A stretch of 64,000 bases of DNA from Acidimicrobiales bacterium (GTDB taxonomy: Bacteria > Actinomycetota > Acidimicrobiia > Acidimicrobiales > SZUA-35): NCBI GenBank assembly GCA_013003535.1, contig JABDIY010000049.1:62001-126000 (forward strand), written 5' to 3'. Position 1 is the first letter of the stretch; the number at the start of each line of letters is the position of its first letter. Under the pieces are notes generated by a model. The model saw only the letters and a list, made by a program, of their open reading frames with translations, ran no database searches and had not been told where the DNA came from. Of the stretch, positions 10,481 through 21,074 are shown one piece after another. Position numbers and translations under genes: made by a program.

Positions 10481-11371
10481 GTGTGGATTCCGGTCACGCT
10501 GGCCGCCGCCGTCTTCCAGATTCTCCGAACCTCGCGGCAACATCAGCTGCGATCGAGCCTTTCGGTCAATGCGGCGGGGTATGTCCGCTACACCTACGGG
10601 TTCCCGCTTGCCGTTCTCGCCACAGTCATCTCCTTCTTCGTGCTCGGTGAAGAGCTGCCAATCGTGCCAGTCCGGTTTTGGCCCATCATCGGCGCAGCCG
10701 GGTTCGCCCAGATTCTTGGCACCTTGGCGCTGCTCCGCTCGTTCGATCTTCGCGACTTCGCCATCGGCACGGTGTATGCGAAGACCGAGATCGTCATCGT
10801 GGCGATCGTCTCGGCGGTCGCCCTTGGTGAAACCTTGAGGCCGCTGGGGTGGTTGGCGATCGTGCTGTGCATGACCGGCGTGGCCTGGTTGGCAGCCCCT
10901 CGCCATCTCGGAGAAGCGGTGTCGAGCATCGCCGATCCGGCCGCCCTCATGGGAATCCTGGCAGCCAGCGGGTTTGCGCTGGCCGCCGTGGGAATCCGGG
11001 CTGCGTCCAACTCTTTGAGCGATGCGCCCGCCTTCCACAGAGCGCTCTTGACCCTGACTGTGATGCTCGGGATGCAGACCGTTCTCAACGGCACACAGCT
11101 ATTCACATCAGCTCCGGCAGAGTTTGTCAGCGTCTACAAAGTCTGGCGTTCAGCGCTGCCGGTAGGAATACTCAGTGTCTGCGGTTCAGCCGGTTGGGCG
11201 GTCGCGGTAACGCTCACCAATGCGGCCAAGGTCCGGACCCTGGGTCAGGTGGAATTATTGATGGCGTTTGCGATCTCGGCCTGGTGGCTTCACGAGCAAC
11301 ACCTGCGTAGTGAATACATCGCCAGCGCAATGGTCATGGCTGGGGTGGTTGGCGTCATTGCGCTCGGCTGA
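10481..11371 (+). CDS. EamA/DMT-family transporter
   Basis: Multiple TM helices, EIVIVAIVSAVALGETLRPLGWLAI. Confidence 0.75.
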   Translation: MWIPVTLAAAVFQILRTSRQHQLRSSLSVNAAGYVRYTYGFPLAVLATVISFFVLGEELPIVPVRFWPIIGAAGFAQILGTLALLRSFDLRDFAIGTVYAKTEIVIVAIVSAVALGETLRPLGWLAIVLCMTGVAWLAAPRHLGEAVSSIADPAALMGILAASGFALAAVGIRAASNSLSDAPAFHRALLTLTVMLGMQTVLNGTQLFTSAPAEFVSVYKVWRSALPVGILSVCGSAGWAVAVTLTNAAKVRTLGQVELLMAFAISAWWLHEQHLRSEYIASAMVMAGVVGVIALG

Positions 11372-11451
11372 TCCGGACCAGGCCGGCCGTGGCACCAACA
11401 CTCTTCCTTTCCGTGACTGAGCCGCCGACCGAGCCCGGTAACCTCTACCCC

Positions 11452-12063
11452 ATGACCACCATCCCTGGACTCCCAACAGCCGATATTCCCGGCGCCGGCT
11501 TCGGATTCGATATCTACAACGCCCTCCTGAAGGAACGCATCGTGTTCTTGGGATCCCAGGTGGACGACAACATCGCCAACCAGTTGGCCGCTCAGATGCT
11601 GTTCCTCGCCGGACAAGATTCTGACAAAGACATCTGGTTGTACATCAACTCCCCCGGCGGATCGGTAACCGCCGGCATGGCCATCTATGACACGATGCAA
11701 TTCATCCGCCCCGATGTGGCAACGGTCTGTCTGGGTTTGGGCGCCTCGATGGGCCAGTTCCTCCTCACCGCTGGCGCTACCGGGAAGCGGTATGCCCTAC
11801 CGCATGCCCGCATCCTCATGCATCAGCCCTCGGCCGGCATTCAGGGTCAGGCGTCAGACATCGCTATTCAGGCGGAGAACCTGGTGAAGATGAAACGTCA
11901 GATGGCCGAATTGATCGCTCACCACTCCGGCCGTACAGTCGAGGAGGTCGTTGCCGATTCCGACCGTGACAAATGGTTCACCGCCCAGGAAGCCCAGGAG
12001 TACGGGCTGTTCGACCGGGTGATCACCAAAGCCGGCGAGCTCAGCGGCGACACTCCGATCTAG
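11452..12063 (+). CDS. clpP: ATP-dependent Clp protease proteolytic subunit
   Basis: SPGGSVTAGMAIYDTMQFI, GASMGQFLL (Ser), ILMHQP (His). Confidence 0.95.
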   Translation: MTTIPGLPTADIPGAGFGFDIYNALLKERIVFLGSQVDDNIANQLAAQMLFLAGQDSDKDIWLYINSPGGSVTAGMAIYDTMQFIRPDVATVCLGLGASMGQFLLTAGATGKRYALPHARILMHQPSAGIQGQASDIAIQAENLVKMKRQMAELIAHHSGRTVEEVVADSDRDKWFTAQEAQEYGLFDRVITKAGELSGDTPI

Positions 12064-12131
12064 GCGGGTAGGGCACCAGGCCCTGCGCGGACGACGCCGG
12101 CGCGACGGTGTCACCGCTAGCGTGGAGCGCC

Positions 12132-12842
12132 ATGGCACGACCAGACAACCGCGAAAACTCCGAACTTCGTACGCTCAGCTTTGAGCGCGATTTCACCGAC
12201 ATGGCAAACGGCTCAGTGCTGGTGAAGTTCGGCCGTACGCATGTGTTGTGTACAGCATCAGTTGAAGACGAGGTGCCGCGCTGGATGCGTAACACCGGAA
12301 AAGGCTGGGTAACCGCCGAGTACAACATGTTGCCGGGATCCAGCCCGGAAAGAATTCGGCGTCGCCAATCGGGTCGGGATCAGGAGATTCAGCGACTGAT
12401 CGGTCGGAGCCTTCGAGCAGTAGTGGACATGAACAAGCTGGGCGAGCGCAGCATCACCGTGGACTGCGACGTGCTGCAGGCGGATGGCGGTACCCGGACG
12501 GCGGCGATCTGCGGAGGTTTCGTCGCTCTCCACGATGCTGTCACGAGGCTGAATATCGGCACCGATCCTTTCCTCGGCACGTGCGCAGCGATCAGCGTGG
12601 GAATCGTCGACGGAGAAGCCCGGCTCGACCTGCCCTACGTCGAGGACGTCGCAGCCGAAGTTGACATGAACATCGTTATGACCGGCGACGGTGATCTGAT
12701 CGAAGTCCAGGGCACGGCGGAGGGCAAAGTCTTCAGCCGGGGCCAACTCGACGAACTGCTGGATCTCGGCGCCCTCGGTGTTTCTCGAATCACCGATGCA
12801 CAGAAGGCGCTGATCGCCATACCGCCGGCCCCGCGTTCCTGA
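12132..12842 (+). CDS. rph: ribonuclease PH
   Basis: [48 protein letters not shown]. Confidence 0.96.
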   Translation: MARPDNRENSELRTLSFERDFTDMANGSVLVKFGRTHVLCTASVEDEVPRWMRNTGKGWVTAEYNMLPGSSPERIRRRQSGRDQEIQRLIGRSLRAVVDMNKLGERSITVDCDVLQADGGTRTAAICGGFVALHDAVTRLNIGTDPFLGTCAAISVGIVDGEARLDLPYVEDVAAEVDMNIVMTGDGDLIEVQGTAEGKVFSRGQLDELLDLGALGVSRITDAQKALIAIPPAPRS

Positions 12843-12851
12843 CCTGCAGCT

Positions 12852-13406
12852 GTGGACTTGGTCCTCGCCACCAACAATCCGGGGAAGGTTTCCGAACTCC
12901 GTGACCTCCTGGCCCATTCCGGCGTCACCGTGATGGCCAGACCAGAGCACATCCCCCACACAGTCGAGGATGCTGACACCCTGACCGGGAACGCGGCCAA
13001 GAAGGCTCGTGAAGTGTGCGCCGCCGTGAACAAACCGGCATTGGCCGATGACACCGGGCTGTTTGTGGACGCTCTGGATGGAGCGCCCGGCGTGCAAACA
13101 GCACGATTCGGGGGGTGGGAGAAGCTTTTGACCGCCATGGACGGAATTCCTGTATCTGGTCGCTTGGCTCAGTTTCGAACGGTTGTGGTTGTCGCCTACC
13201 CCGACGGGCGGCCCGAGTTGGAAGTGGAGGGCACCACCAACGGCGTGATTCTCACCCAACCTCGCGGCGACCGCGGCTTCGGCTATGACCCAGTGTTCGT
13301 CCCGAACGACGGCGACGGCCGATCCTTTGCCGAGATGACCACGGCGGAGAAAAACTCGATCTCACACCGTGGTCGTGCGCTGCAGAATCTCCTGAAGCGA
13401 CTCTGA
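12852..13406 (+). CDS. rdgB: XTP/dITP diphosphatase (RdgB/HAM1)
   Basis: LATNNPGKVSELRDLL, ADDTGLFVDALDGAPGV, GFGYDPVF, SHRGRAL; GTG start. Confidence 0.95.
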   Translation: MDLVLATNNPGKVSELRDLLAHSGVTVMARPEHIPHTVEDADTLTGNAAKKAREVCAAVNKPALADDTGLFVDALDGAPGVQTARFGGWEKLLTAMDGIPVSGRLAQFRTVVVVAYPDGRPELEVEGTTNGVILTQPRGDRGFGYDPVFVPNDGDGRSFAEMTTAEKNSISHRGRALQNLLKRL

Positions 13407-13804
13407 GGAACCCAGCCAGCCGTTATGAAAAATTCGAACACCGGACCATTTCGGCCCGGCGTTCTCGAGTCATCACCCACGAGTTGTTGAACGCCACTGT
13501 GGCACAGGTCCATATGCGGGTTCCAGTAGCCGGGAAGTAGCGCCTATCAAGAACTGACGGGATAGGTCGCTGGGCCCCGGCGAATCGACTCGCCCGTCCT
13601 GGGCCTCGCTTCTCTTGCGGGAAAACTCACGATATCGCCGAGGCTGCTTGTCGCTGCATGAGGAAATAGTTCGGGCTGGTCAGCGCTGACCACGGAGGGC
13701 GGAATTCCGGGAGGTTCCACCCAGCGACCCCCGGTATCCATACCCATTGTGCGTTCGCCGTCCTCGCTTAGGTTTCTTCGGAGCACAGGCACTACCTCAG
13801 ATTC

Positions 13805-14965
13805 TTGACCCAAAAAAGGGAACGTAGATTGAACACGAGACGGACATTGAGACATCCATTGGAGGGCGGCCTGGCGGCCCTAGCTGATTCCCGACTGCGG
13901 ATCGACCCTCTCGGTACCACCGAACGCCAACGGATCGTTTCCGGGCTTTTCCCCGAAGGTGCTCGACGCCTTCCATTCCTCCATCGCTTCTACAGCCTCA
14001 TGACGCTGTCGGTGCTGATCGCAGTTCTTGGTTTGATCGCCGATTCCACCGCTGTCGTGATCGGCGCCATGCTGGTGGCACCGCTGATGGCCCCGGTCCT
14101 GGGAATTGCCGCCGCGCTTGTGATGGACTGGTCAGAGCGAGCCCTGTGGTCGCTGTGGGTCGCCGCTACCGGTGCCGTCATGGCAATTGCGATCGCGGCC
14201 CTGGTCTCCTGGCTCATGCCGGGCGATCCCGCACCGCTCCCGAACGAACTCCTTTCCCGGACCTCGCCTCGCCTGGTCGACCTCGGAGTGGCGCTCGTGG
14301 CTGGCGCCGCCGGTGCCTACAGCCACGTACGGAGGCAAGCTGGTGATGCGATCGTGGGTGTGGCCGTCGCCGTAGCCCTCATCCCACCCCTAGCCGTGGT
14401 GGGAGTCACCCTGGAGATGGGCGAGTGGCAGATGGCCGCCGGATCCTTCCTTCTCTTCCTCGCCAACGTAATCGGGATCATCACGGCCGGAGCCTTCACC
14501 TTCATAATGTTTGGGCTGGTGCCAAAGGGACGCCTCTTCGAAACTCGCCAGCCCATCTCTCGGCGACTGCGGACCACTGTCATTGCCACCGTCCTTGTTG
14601 TAGCGCCGCTGCAGATCATCGACGAGTGGCGGCCCACCCCCGTGATGAGCTCAGTTCCTGGCCAGGCCCTCGTGAGCGAGGTTGTTTCCGGCTGGCGAGC
14701 CGACGTTCAGATCATCTCGATCGCCATCGATGATGTTGTTGAAGAGAGCGAAGCCCCCGAAGTTCACCTCACGCTGGCGAACAGCGCCCCACAAGGGGTG
14801 CCCCTTGGTGTTGATGTCCTTGCCGATCGAATCAGCGAAGCGTTCGGCTCATCGGTCAACGTGGTTGTCACCTCGGTGGAAAGCAACGTCGAGACCGCCG
14901 AAACACTGCTGGAAGAACCCGAGACCAATCCCGAGACCGCCTCAACCAACCGGAAAGGCAACTGA
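13805..14965 (+). CDS. DUF389 family membrane protein
   Basis: LIADSTAVVIGAMLVAPLMAPVLGIAAALV signature, ALIPPLAVVGV. Confidence 0.85.
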   Translation: MTQKRERRLNTRRTLRHPLEGGLAALADSRLRIDPLGTTERQRIVSGLFPEGARRLPFLHRFYSLMTLSVLIAVLGLIADSTAVVIGAMLVAPLMAPVLGIAAALVMDWSERALWSLWVAATGAVMAIAIAALVSWLMPGDPAPLPNELLSRTSPRLVDLGVALVAGAAGAYSHVRRQAGDAIVGVAVAVALIPPLAVVGVTLEMGEWQMAAGSFLLFLANVIGIITAGAFTFIMFGLVPKGRLFETRQPISRRLRTTVIATVLVVAPLQIIDEWRPTPVMSSVPGQALVSEVVSGWRADVQIISIAIDDVVEESEAPEVHLTLANSAPQGVPLGVDVLADRISEAFGSSVNVVVTSVESNVETAETLLEEPETNPETASTNRKGN

Positions 14966-14968
14966 ACC

Positions 14969-15682
14969 ATGCACACCATCCCGCTCGCGACCTTCGCTTG
15001 GCAGCGCACCGAACCCCGCTTCGAACTGCATCCCGAAACAATCAACTTCTTCTTGCCCAGCCGGTTCGGGGACCTCCCCTGGCTTATCAAACGCAACGAG
15101 GTAGCCGTGGTCGACACCCGTGATCAAATTGCTGAGATCGATCACGGTCTGCTGGGAAATGGCAAGTCCTCGGCCGATTACTCCACTCTCAACGTGCCCT
15201 ATATCGCCACCAGTACCGTCGCAGTGCCAGCGACCACCGGACTGTTGTTCAAAGAACCCAAACTCCACCCCGATCTCGGCGTCCTGGACGGCCTACTCGT
15301 ACGTGAACATCATCCGGGACAACTGATCGACCTGGCCGTGGCGCTCGGGTTGGATACCGCAAAAGATCTCCATTGGTTTACAGATCACCGCCGCTCAATG
15401 CCCCCTGGCGAATCGTCGAACCGCTCCCCTTTCCGCCTTGCGGAGCGGATCGGCGTCGCCTCGGCCGCCACCGGCGGTGGTCTGTTCTTTCTTGCCGCAG
15501 GCCAGAGTATGCACCAGCGCACCGGCCGTCTGGGACTCGGCCTACTTGTCGGTGGAGCCGGTATCGCTGTTGTGGCCGACTGGTTTGGACGGCATCGTCT
15601 CAGGGATGGATTCCACCTCGACACTGCTGTCAGAACTGGTGAAGGCCTCACAGGCGACAGCCGCCACCTCAGCTCGCAATGA
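14969..15682 (+). CDS. hypothetical protein with C-terminal TM segments
   Basis: 237 aa ORF immediately after DUF389 gene; 77 nt overlap with the ligase gene. Confidence 0.6.
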   Translation: MHTIPLATFAWQRTEPRFELHPETINFFLPSRFGDLPWLIKRNEVAVVDTRDQIAEIDHGLLGNGKSSADYSTLNVPYIATSTVAVPATTGLLFKEPKLHPDLGVLDGLLVREHHPGQLIDLAVALGLDTAKDLHWFTDHRRSMPPGESSNRSPFRLAERIGVASAATGGGLFFLAAGQSMHQRTGRLGLGLLVGGAGIAVVADWFGRHRLRDGFHLDTAVRTGEGLTGDSRHLSSQ

Positions 15683-17096
15683 GAAAGTGGCCGCGCTCGC
15701 TGGCTTCTTGGCCGGTGTCGACCCCTCGGAAGTGCCAACGGCAGTCGCTCTCCTCACCGGCGTTCCGCGACAGGGGCGAGTGGGAATCGGCTGGGCCCTG
15801 GTCGAAACAAGTATTGCCAATGTCGACCGGAATGATCACGCTGCTCCAGCGGGGCCGCCGCTAACCCTCGCCGACATCGACACCGCCGTGGACACGGTGA
15901 GCCGAACAGGAGGAAGCGGCTCCGACGCCGCCAAACGGGACATAATGGCCGGGCTTTTCCAGCGAGCCACAGCCGAAGAAGCGGACTTCCTTTCCGACAT
16001 TCTGGTTGGGGGACTTCGCCAGGGTGCTCTCGCTGGGGTTCTCGCTTCGGCGATCAGCAAAGCCTTTGGAGTGAAACTGAGTTTGCTGCGACGAGCTGCG
16101 ATGCTCTTGGGGGATCTCGGCGAGGCCGGAACCATCGCCAGCGTCGCGGGCGACGCTGGCCTAGCAGGCGTCGGTCTCACCGTCGGTCGAGCCGTTGAGC
16201 CGATGTTGGCAGCCACCTCGCCCGATGTTCCCACGGCATTGATCGAAACGGGAACGGCAGCGGTTGAGTGGAAGCTGGATGGGATCCGGATCCAGGTGCA
16301 CAAGCTGGGCGGAGAGGTATGGGTTTTCAGCCGCAACCTCAACGACATCACACTTCGCGTGACCGGTGTGATTGACGTGGTGAGATCGCTCCCTGTCAGC
16401 TCCGCAATCTTGGATGGAGAGGTCCTTGGTTCCTCACCCCACTTCTTCGACATCATTCATCGTGATGGCCAAGATCTTCTGAACCAACCGCTTCACGAGC
16501 GCATGGCCCATCTGGAGGCGGTGGCGGGCGCGCATCGGATCCCATCGGTCATTACTGACGACCCCGAACAGGCACTGGCCCAGCTGGCTGCGGCGTTGGC
16601 AGCGGGTCACGAAGGCGCCATGGTCAAGGGGATCGACACACGGTATGAGGCTGGGCGGCGGGGGAAGGGCTGGCGGAAGGTCAAGCCGGTGCACACTCTG
16701 GACCTTGTGGTTCTCGGAGCCGAATGGGGTCACGGCCGCCGCAAGGGTTGGCTTTCAAACCTGCATCTCGGAGCTCGGAACAACAAGACCGGCGAGTACG
16801 TGATGGTAGGAAAAACCTTCAAGGGACTAACCGACCACCTCCTGGAATGGCAAACCGAGCAACTGTTGATGCGAGAAACCCACCGGGAGGGAATCACAGT
16901 ATTTGCCCGCCCCGAGCTAGTGGTCGAGATCGCAGTGGACTCCACTCACGCGTCCACGCGTTACCCCGGCGGTGTGGCGCTGCGATTCGCCAGGGTACGG
17001 CGCTATCGAGACGACAAGTCTCCTACCGAGGCCGACACTGTCGAGACTGTTCGCTCACTGATGGTGACGCTTCCGGCACACGAACTCCCGGAATAG
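15606..17096 (+). CDS. ATP-dependent DNA ligase
   Basis: EWKLDGIRIQVHK active-site Lys, EGAMVKGIDTRYEAGRRGKGWRKVKPVHTLDLVVLGAEWGHGRR. Confidence 0.94.
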   Translation: MDSTSTLLSELVKASQATAATSARNEKVAALAGFLAGVDPSEVPTAVALLTGVPRQGRVGIGWALVETSIANVDRNDHAAPAGPPLTLADIDTAVDTVSRTGGSGSDAAKRDIMAGLFQRATAEEADFLSDILVGGLRQGALAGVLASAISKAFGVKLSLLRRAAMLLGDLGEAGTIASVAGDAGLAGVGLTVGRAVEPMLAATSPDVPTALIETGTAAVEWKLDGIRIQVHKLGGEVWVFSRNLNDITLRVTGVIDVVRSLPVSSAILDGEVLGSSPHFFDIIHRDGQDLLNQPLHERMAHLEAVAGAHRIPSVITDDPEQALAQLAAALAAGHEGAMVKGIDTRYEAGRRGKGWRKVKPVHTLDLVVLGAEWGHGRRKGWLSNLHLGARNNKTGEYVMVGKTFKGLTDHLLEWQTEQLLMRETHREGITVFARPELVVEIAVDSTHASTRYPGGVALRFARVRRYRDDKSPTEADTVETVRSLMVTLPAHELPE

Positions 17097-17142
17097 GTTG
17101 TTGCAGCTTGCTCTGCTCACGATCACTGGGCAGGAGTCACGA

Positions 17143-18693
17143 TCACTTCGTTCGAGCTCGAAGATTGCGACGCAAGATCTTGCCACTGGCCGACTTGGGA
17201 ATGGACTCCACGAACTCCACCTGGCGGACCTTCTTGTAGGAGGCCACATGTTCGGCAACGAACGACATGAGTTCTTCAGCGGAAGCCTCGGCGTCAGGTT
17301 TGAGGACCACGAACGCCTTGGGAAGTTCGCCCGCTTCGATGTCAGGGACTCCTACAACGGCAACGTCGGCAACCGCGGGATGCGTGACGATGAGCGCTTC
17401 GATCTCGGCGGGCGGAACCTGGAAGCCTTTGAATTTGATGAGCTCTTTCACCCGGTCGACGATGTACATGTGATCATTGGCGTCGATGCGAGCAACGTCG
17501 CCAGTGTGGAGCCAGCCGTCAGAGTCGATGGTGGCCGCTGTCGCCTCCGGATTATTGAGATACCCCTTCATCACTTGCGGGCCGCGAATCCACAGTTCTC
17601 CCTCGCCACCGGGACCTTGACTCGTCCCGTCCGGCGCCACGATTCGGCACTCGGTGTTCGGTGCGGTAACCCCGTTTGAGCCAGGGGTGACATCAGTACC
17701 CACGGTGGCGTGACTGATGGGGCTCAACTCGGTCATCCCATATCCCTGCACCACCACACAGCCCACCCGGGCCGCCGCCTCCTGCGCCAACTCAGCACCC
17801 AAAGGGGCCGCACCGCTGAAGATCTTACGGAGTGACGACACGTCAAATTGATCCACCAACGGACTCTTTGCCAGGCCCAGAATGATCGGCGGCACGGCGT
17901 AGAACTGCGTGACGCCATGCTCCTGGATCAGTGACAACGCCTGCTCCATATCGAAGCGCGGCATGGTGACAACCGTGACACCGCTGGCCAGCAGTCCGTT
18001 CATCAGAACCTGCATGCCATAGATGTGGAAAAACGGTAGAACTGCGAGCGCCACTTCGCCGGGTTCGTATTCCAGCATCGCATTGCTCTGAGCAAGGTTG
18101 GCAACGCAGTTGTAGTGGCTGAGCATCACGCCTTTGGGCAATCCGGTAGTACCCGAAGAATATGGTAAGACAACAATGTGTTCTTTCGGATCCACTGGGA
18201 TCTGACCGATCGGCGCAGCCATCAGCTCGGCGATGGACCGATGACCATCGACGGGTCCGATCGTGATCACCTCGTCCACTCCACTTCCCTCTAGCGCGGC
18301 CGCGGCGATATCGGCGAAAGGAGCGGCCGCAATCAACAACGTTGCGTTTGCGTCGTTGAGCTGAAAGCGAACTTCGTCAGCTCCGTAGACAGGATTAATT
18401 GTAGTGACCGTTCCACCGCTGACGGCAACAGCATGAAAGACGATGGTGTACTCAGGCATGTTGGGAGCCATCAGCCCAACCGTGATACCCGGGCCAACAC
18501 CCTCACCCGCCAGACCGCCGGCAAGGCTGTAAATTGCATCGGTCAGTTCCTTGAAGGTCCACGACCCTCCCGTTGCACCATCGATCATCGCCACCCGGCT
18601 CTCCGACGACTCATCTCCGAAAACGAAGGGAGTGAGGGCGGTGTCGGGAACGTCAACATCCGGCAACGGACTGCGGAACACGTGCTCTGGCAT
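17143..18693 (-). CDS. AMP-dependent acyl-CoA synthetase / 4-coumarate-CoA ligase family
   Basis: LPYSSGTTGLPKGVMLSHYN, GYGMTELSP, KSASGKILRR. Confidence 0.94.
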   Translation of the reverse strand: MPEHVFRSPLPDVDVPDTALTPFVFGDESSESRVAMIDGATGGSWTFKELTDAIYSLAGGLAGEGVGPGITVGLMAPNMPEYTIVFHAVAVSGGTVTTINPVYGADEVRFQLNDANATLLIAAAPFADIAAAALEGSGVDEVITIGPVDGHRSIAELMAAPIGQIPVDPKEHIVVLPYSSGTTGLPKGVMLSHYNCVANLAQSNAMLEYEPGEVALAVLPFFHIYGMQVLMNGLLASGVTVVTMPRFDMEQALSLIQEHGVTQFYAVPPIILGLAKSPLVDQFDVSSLRKIFSGAAPLGAELAQEAAARVGCVVVQGYGMTELSPISHATVGTDVTPGSNGVTAPNTECRIVAPDGTSQGPGGEGELWIRGPQVMKGYLNNPEATAATIDSDGWLHTGDVARIDANDHMYIVDRVKELIKFKGFQVPPAEIEALIVTHPAVADVAVVGVPDIEAGELPKAFVVLKPDAEASAEELMSFVAEHVASYKKVRQVEFVESIPKSASGKILRRNLRARTK

Positions 18694-18773
18694 GTCAGCA
18701 GGTTAGGAGCTCAGGCCGTCGCTTGCTTCAGCGCGGCGGAAGGGGAGTCGGCGTTCACCGGTTAACTTCTTGC

Positions 18774-20162
18774 ATGAGATTCCTGGCACTAATTGTCGCT
18801 GCGACGGCTCTGGCGACCGCGTGTGCAGCGGACCAATCGAGCGATTCGAGACCTGAAGAAGCCAGCACCATCCCACCACTCCCGCCCGGCCAGGTGCAGG
18901 ACTTCGGAGAACCGCCAGAGTTGCGAGCAGGGCCACTGGCTCCGGAAGTGGTATCGGCCATAGCCCAGGTGTTCGGTCCGTCGCTCGAGGACGGCTTCTT
19001 CGATGTGGACGACCGATCCGCCTTTGACACGATGGGCGCCTCGGGCGACGTGCGAGTTGCATGGCTCCTCAGCGACCTCCTCCGATTCGTCTCCGGCGAA
19101 GACACCAGACCTCGTATTGCCCGGGCAGCCAGCGACGTCATGGGCAGAGACTTGGATGGCGACTGGCGGGCCGTTACCGACCATCTCATTGCATGGGATG
19201 TTCCCGCCCCGCCGAACTACTTCGCCCACAAGAAGCTGCTGTACACCCTCGTCTCGCCAGCCTGGGAGCCCTTTTTCGATGAAACCAGCACTGTCGACTG
19301 GCGGCTGATCAGCTGGGGTGGAGTCTTCATCGACGACCAACCATTCAATGAAACCAGTGGAGACTGTCAACGCTGCATTCCGGCAATCGACAATCCGATC
19401 GTCACCGATGCGGCTGGGGGAGGCTGGTACCCAGACGAACGGGTGGTGTTCGGTGTGGAAATCAACGGCGAGGCCAGGGCGTATCCCAAACACATCATGG
19501 AGATCAGAGAGCTGGTGAACGATTCGTTGGGAGAGCGCGATTTCGGAATGCCCTACTGCACGCTCTGCGGTGCGGCACAGGTCTTCTTCACCGACGAAGT
19601 CGACGGGTTCGACCGACCCATCCTTCGAACCTCAGGCCTATTGAGCCGATCGAACAAGGTGATGTTCGATCTCAACACGAAAAGCGTTTTCGACACGTTC
19701 CTGGGTGAAGCGGTCACTGGCCCCTTGGCCGACGCCGGCGTCGTACTCCCCCAGGCGAACGTCGTGACCACCACCTGGGGTGCGTGGAAAGCCGAGCACC
19801 CGAACACCACGATCCTGGCCGAGGAATTGGATCTGGGCCGTGGCTTCGATCCGCTACGCGGCCGCGATGACGACGGGCCGATCTTCCCGATTGGAGAAGT
19901 CGACAGTCGGCTCCCGGCCCAAGAAAAAGTCCTCGGCGTGATCTCTCCCGAAACCGGTCAGGCTATTGCGTTCCACGTTGTTAGCGCCGTGGCTTTTCTG
20001 GCCAACGGCGAAACCATCGACATCGATGGGATTTCAATTGTTTCCTCGGGAAGTGGAGTCGAAGCCGTCAACGCTGAAGGCGATGACCTCGGGGGCCACG
20101 AAGCCTTCTGGTTCGCTTGGTCCCAGTTCAATCCCGCCACCCAGCTCTGGCCGCCATCGTGA
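18774..20162 (+). CDS. DUF3179 domain-containing lipoprotein
   Basis: Lipobox LATACAA; ARAYPKHIMEIRELVND, MPYCTLCGAAQVF, DLNTKSVFDTF. Confidence 0.85.
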   Translation: MRFLALIVAATALATACAADQSSDSRPEEASTIPPLPPGQVQDFGEPPELRAGPLAPEVVSAIAQVFGPSLEDGFFDVDDRSAFDTMGASGDVRVAWLLSDLLRFVSGEDTRPRIARAASDVMGRDLDGDWRAVTDHLIAWDVPAPPNYFAHKKLLYTLVSPAWEPFFDETSTVDWRLISWGGVFIDDQPFNETSGDCQRCIPAIDNPIVTDAAGGGWYPDERVVFGVEINGEARAYPKHIMEIRELVNDSLGERDFGMPYCTLCGAAQVFFTDEVDGFDRPILRTSGLLSRSNKVMFDLNTKSVFDTFLGEAVTGPLADAGVVLPQANVVTTTWGAWKAEHPNTTILAEELDLGRGFDPLRGRDDDGPIFPIGEVDSRLPAQEKVLGVISPETGQAIAFHVVSAVAFLANGETIDIDGISIVSSGSGVEAVNAEGDDLGGHEAFWFAWSQFNPATQLWPPS

Positions 20163-20175
20163 CCACGATTTCGGG

Positions 20176-20979
20176 TCAAGCAGAATGTTCAGGGGGGCGC
20201 GGAAGCAGCGAAAGTTGGCGGGACTGGGCCACGAGAGTTCCAGTGGCGTCCCACATCAGCCCATCCTCCTCCACAAAACCCTCGCTCACGAAACGAGAGG
20301 AGAAATGACACTGGAGCCACCCGGGGGCTGGCCGCTTTCTGACGTGCACGGTCAGCTCGAGTGTGGGCACCCATGCCATACCGATAGCGCTGTTGAAGAT
20401 GGTGGGCGGGAATGCATCTGAGGCCAGAAGAAGGCCGATGGAGTCCCAGGGCTCATCGTTGATGAGTTTTAGCCAACCCCGCATGAGCAAGTTGCCGGAC
20501 GGGGCATGGTAGAAGTTGTCGTCGGGATGCAACCGAAGGTCTACGTTGCTCATGAATTTCGGGGGAAAGGTCTCGCCCGCCTCTACCCGTTGGCATTCGT
20601 CAGGGTGAGGAAACAACGGGCGCTCGCCAATAGTCATCGTTCTCTGGTCGTTCGACGAATCACTCAAGTCCGTGAAGGTACCGAGCGCAGAGATCAACGG
20701 TTTGGCGGCTGCAACCGTGGCGCGGACGGTTGTGAAACGCCGACCGATCTTGACTAATTCAGCACTGACCGTCACCGGTCCTTCCTGACCGGGGCGAAGA
20801 AAATGGCCCGTGATCGAAGTGACATCGTGCCGATCAGCGGTACCGGCCATGGCCCTCCCCGCAAGGGCTAAGAGGTATCCGCCGTTGGCGTTGCCAACAA
20901 TGTCCCAGTCCGGCGCAATCGCACCAGCCCAGGTACCGGGTTCCGACTCGGTCATAGCGGTGGCACCAGCGAAACTCAC
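20176..20979 (-). CDS. thioesterase family protein (TesB-like)
   Basis: GGYLLALAGRAMAG, SITGHFLRPGQEGPVTV, LMWDATGTLVAQSRQL. Confidence 0.8.
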   Translation of the reverse strand: MSFAGATAMTESEPGTWAGAIAPDWDIVGNANGGYLLALAGRAMAGTADRHDVTSITGHFLRPGQEGPVTVSAELVKIGRRFTTVRATVAAAKPLISALGTFTDLSDSSNDQRTMTIGERPLFPHPDECQRVEAGETFPPKFMSNVDLRLHPDDNFYHAPSGNLLMRGWLKLINDEPWDSIGLLLASDAFPPTIFNSAIGMAWVPTLELTVHVRKRPAPGWLQCHFSSRFVSEGFVEEDGLMWDATGTLVAQSRQLSLLPRPPEHSA

Positions 20980-21074
20980 CCCGGCATACTAGAGCCCTCC
21001 CCGGCTGCTGCTGCCACATGACTGGTCTCTTGCATGAACCGGGGGGCGATGGCTGTCGAATCTACGATTGGGTA

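Noticed and set aside
9764-11038. 424-aa minus ORF, His/Arg/Gly-rich
   Set aside because: Antisense to rpe and EamA transporter; composition typical of a shadow ORF.
11452-12063. ClpP as an inactive paralogue
   Set aside because: Ser (GASMGQ) and His (MHQP) motifs and a plausible Asp are present, so it looks active.
12258-13259. 333-aa minus ORF
   Set aside because: Antisense to rph and rdgB; shadow ORF.
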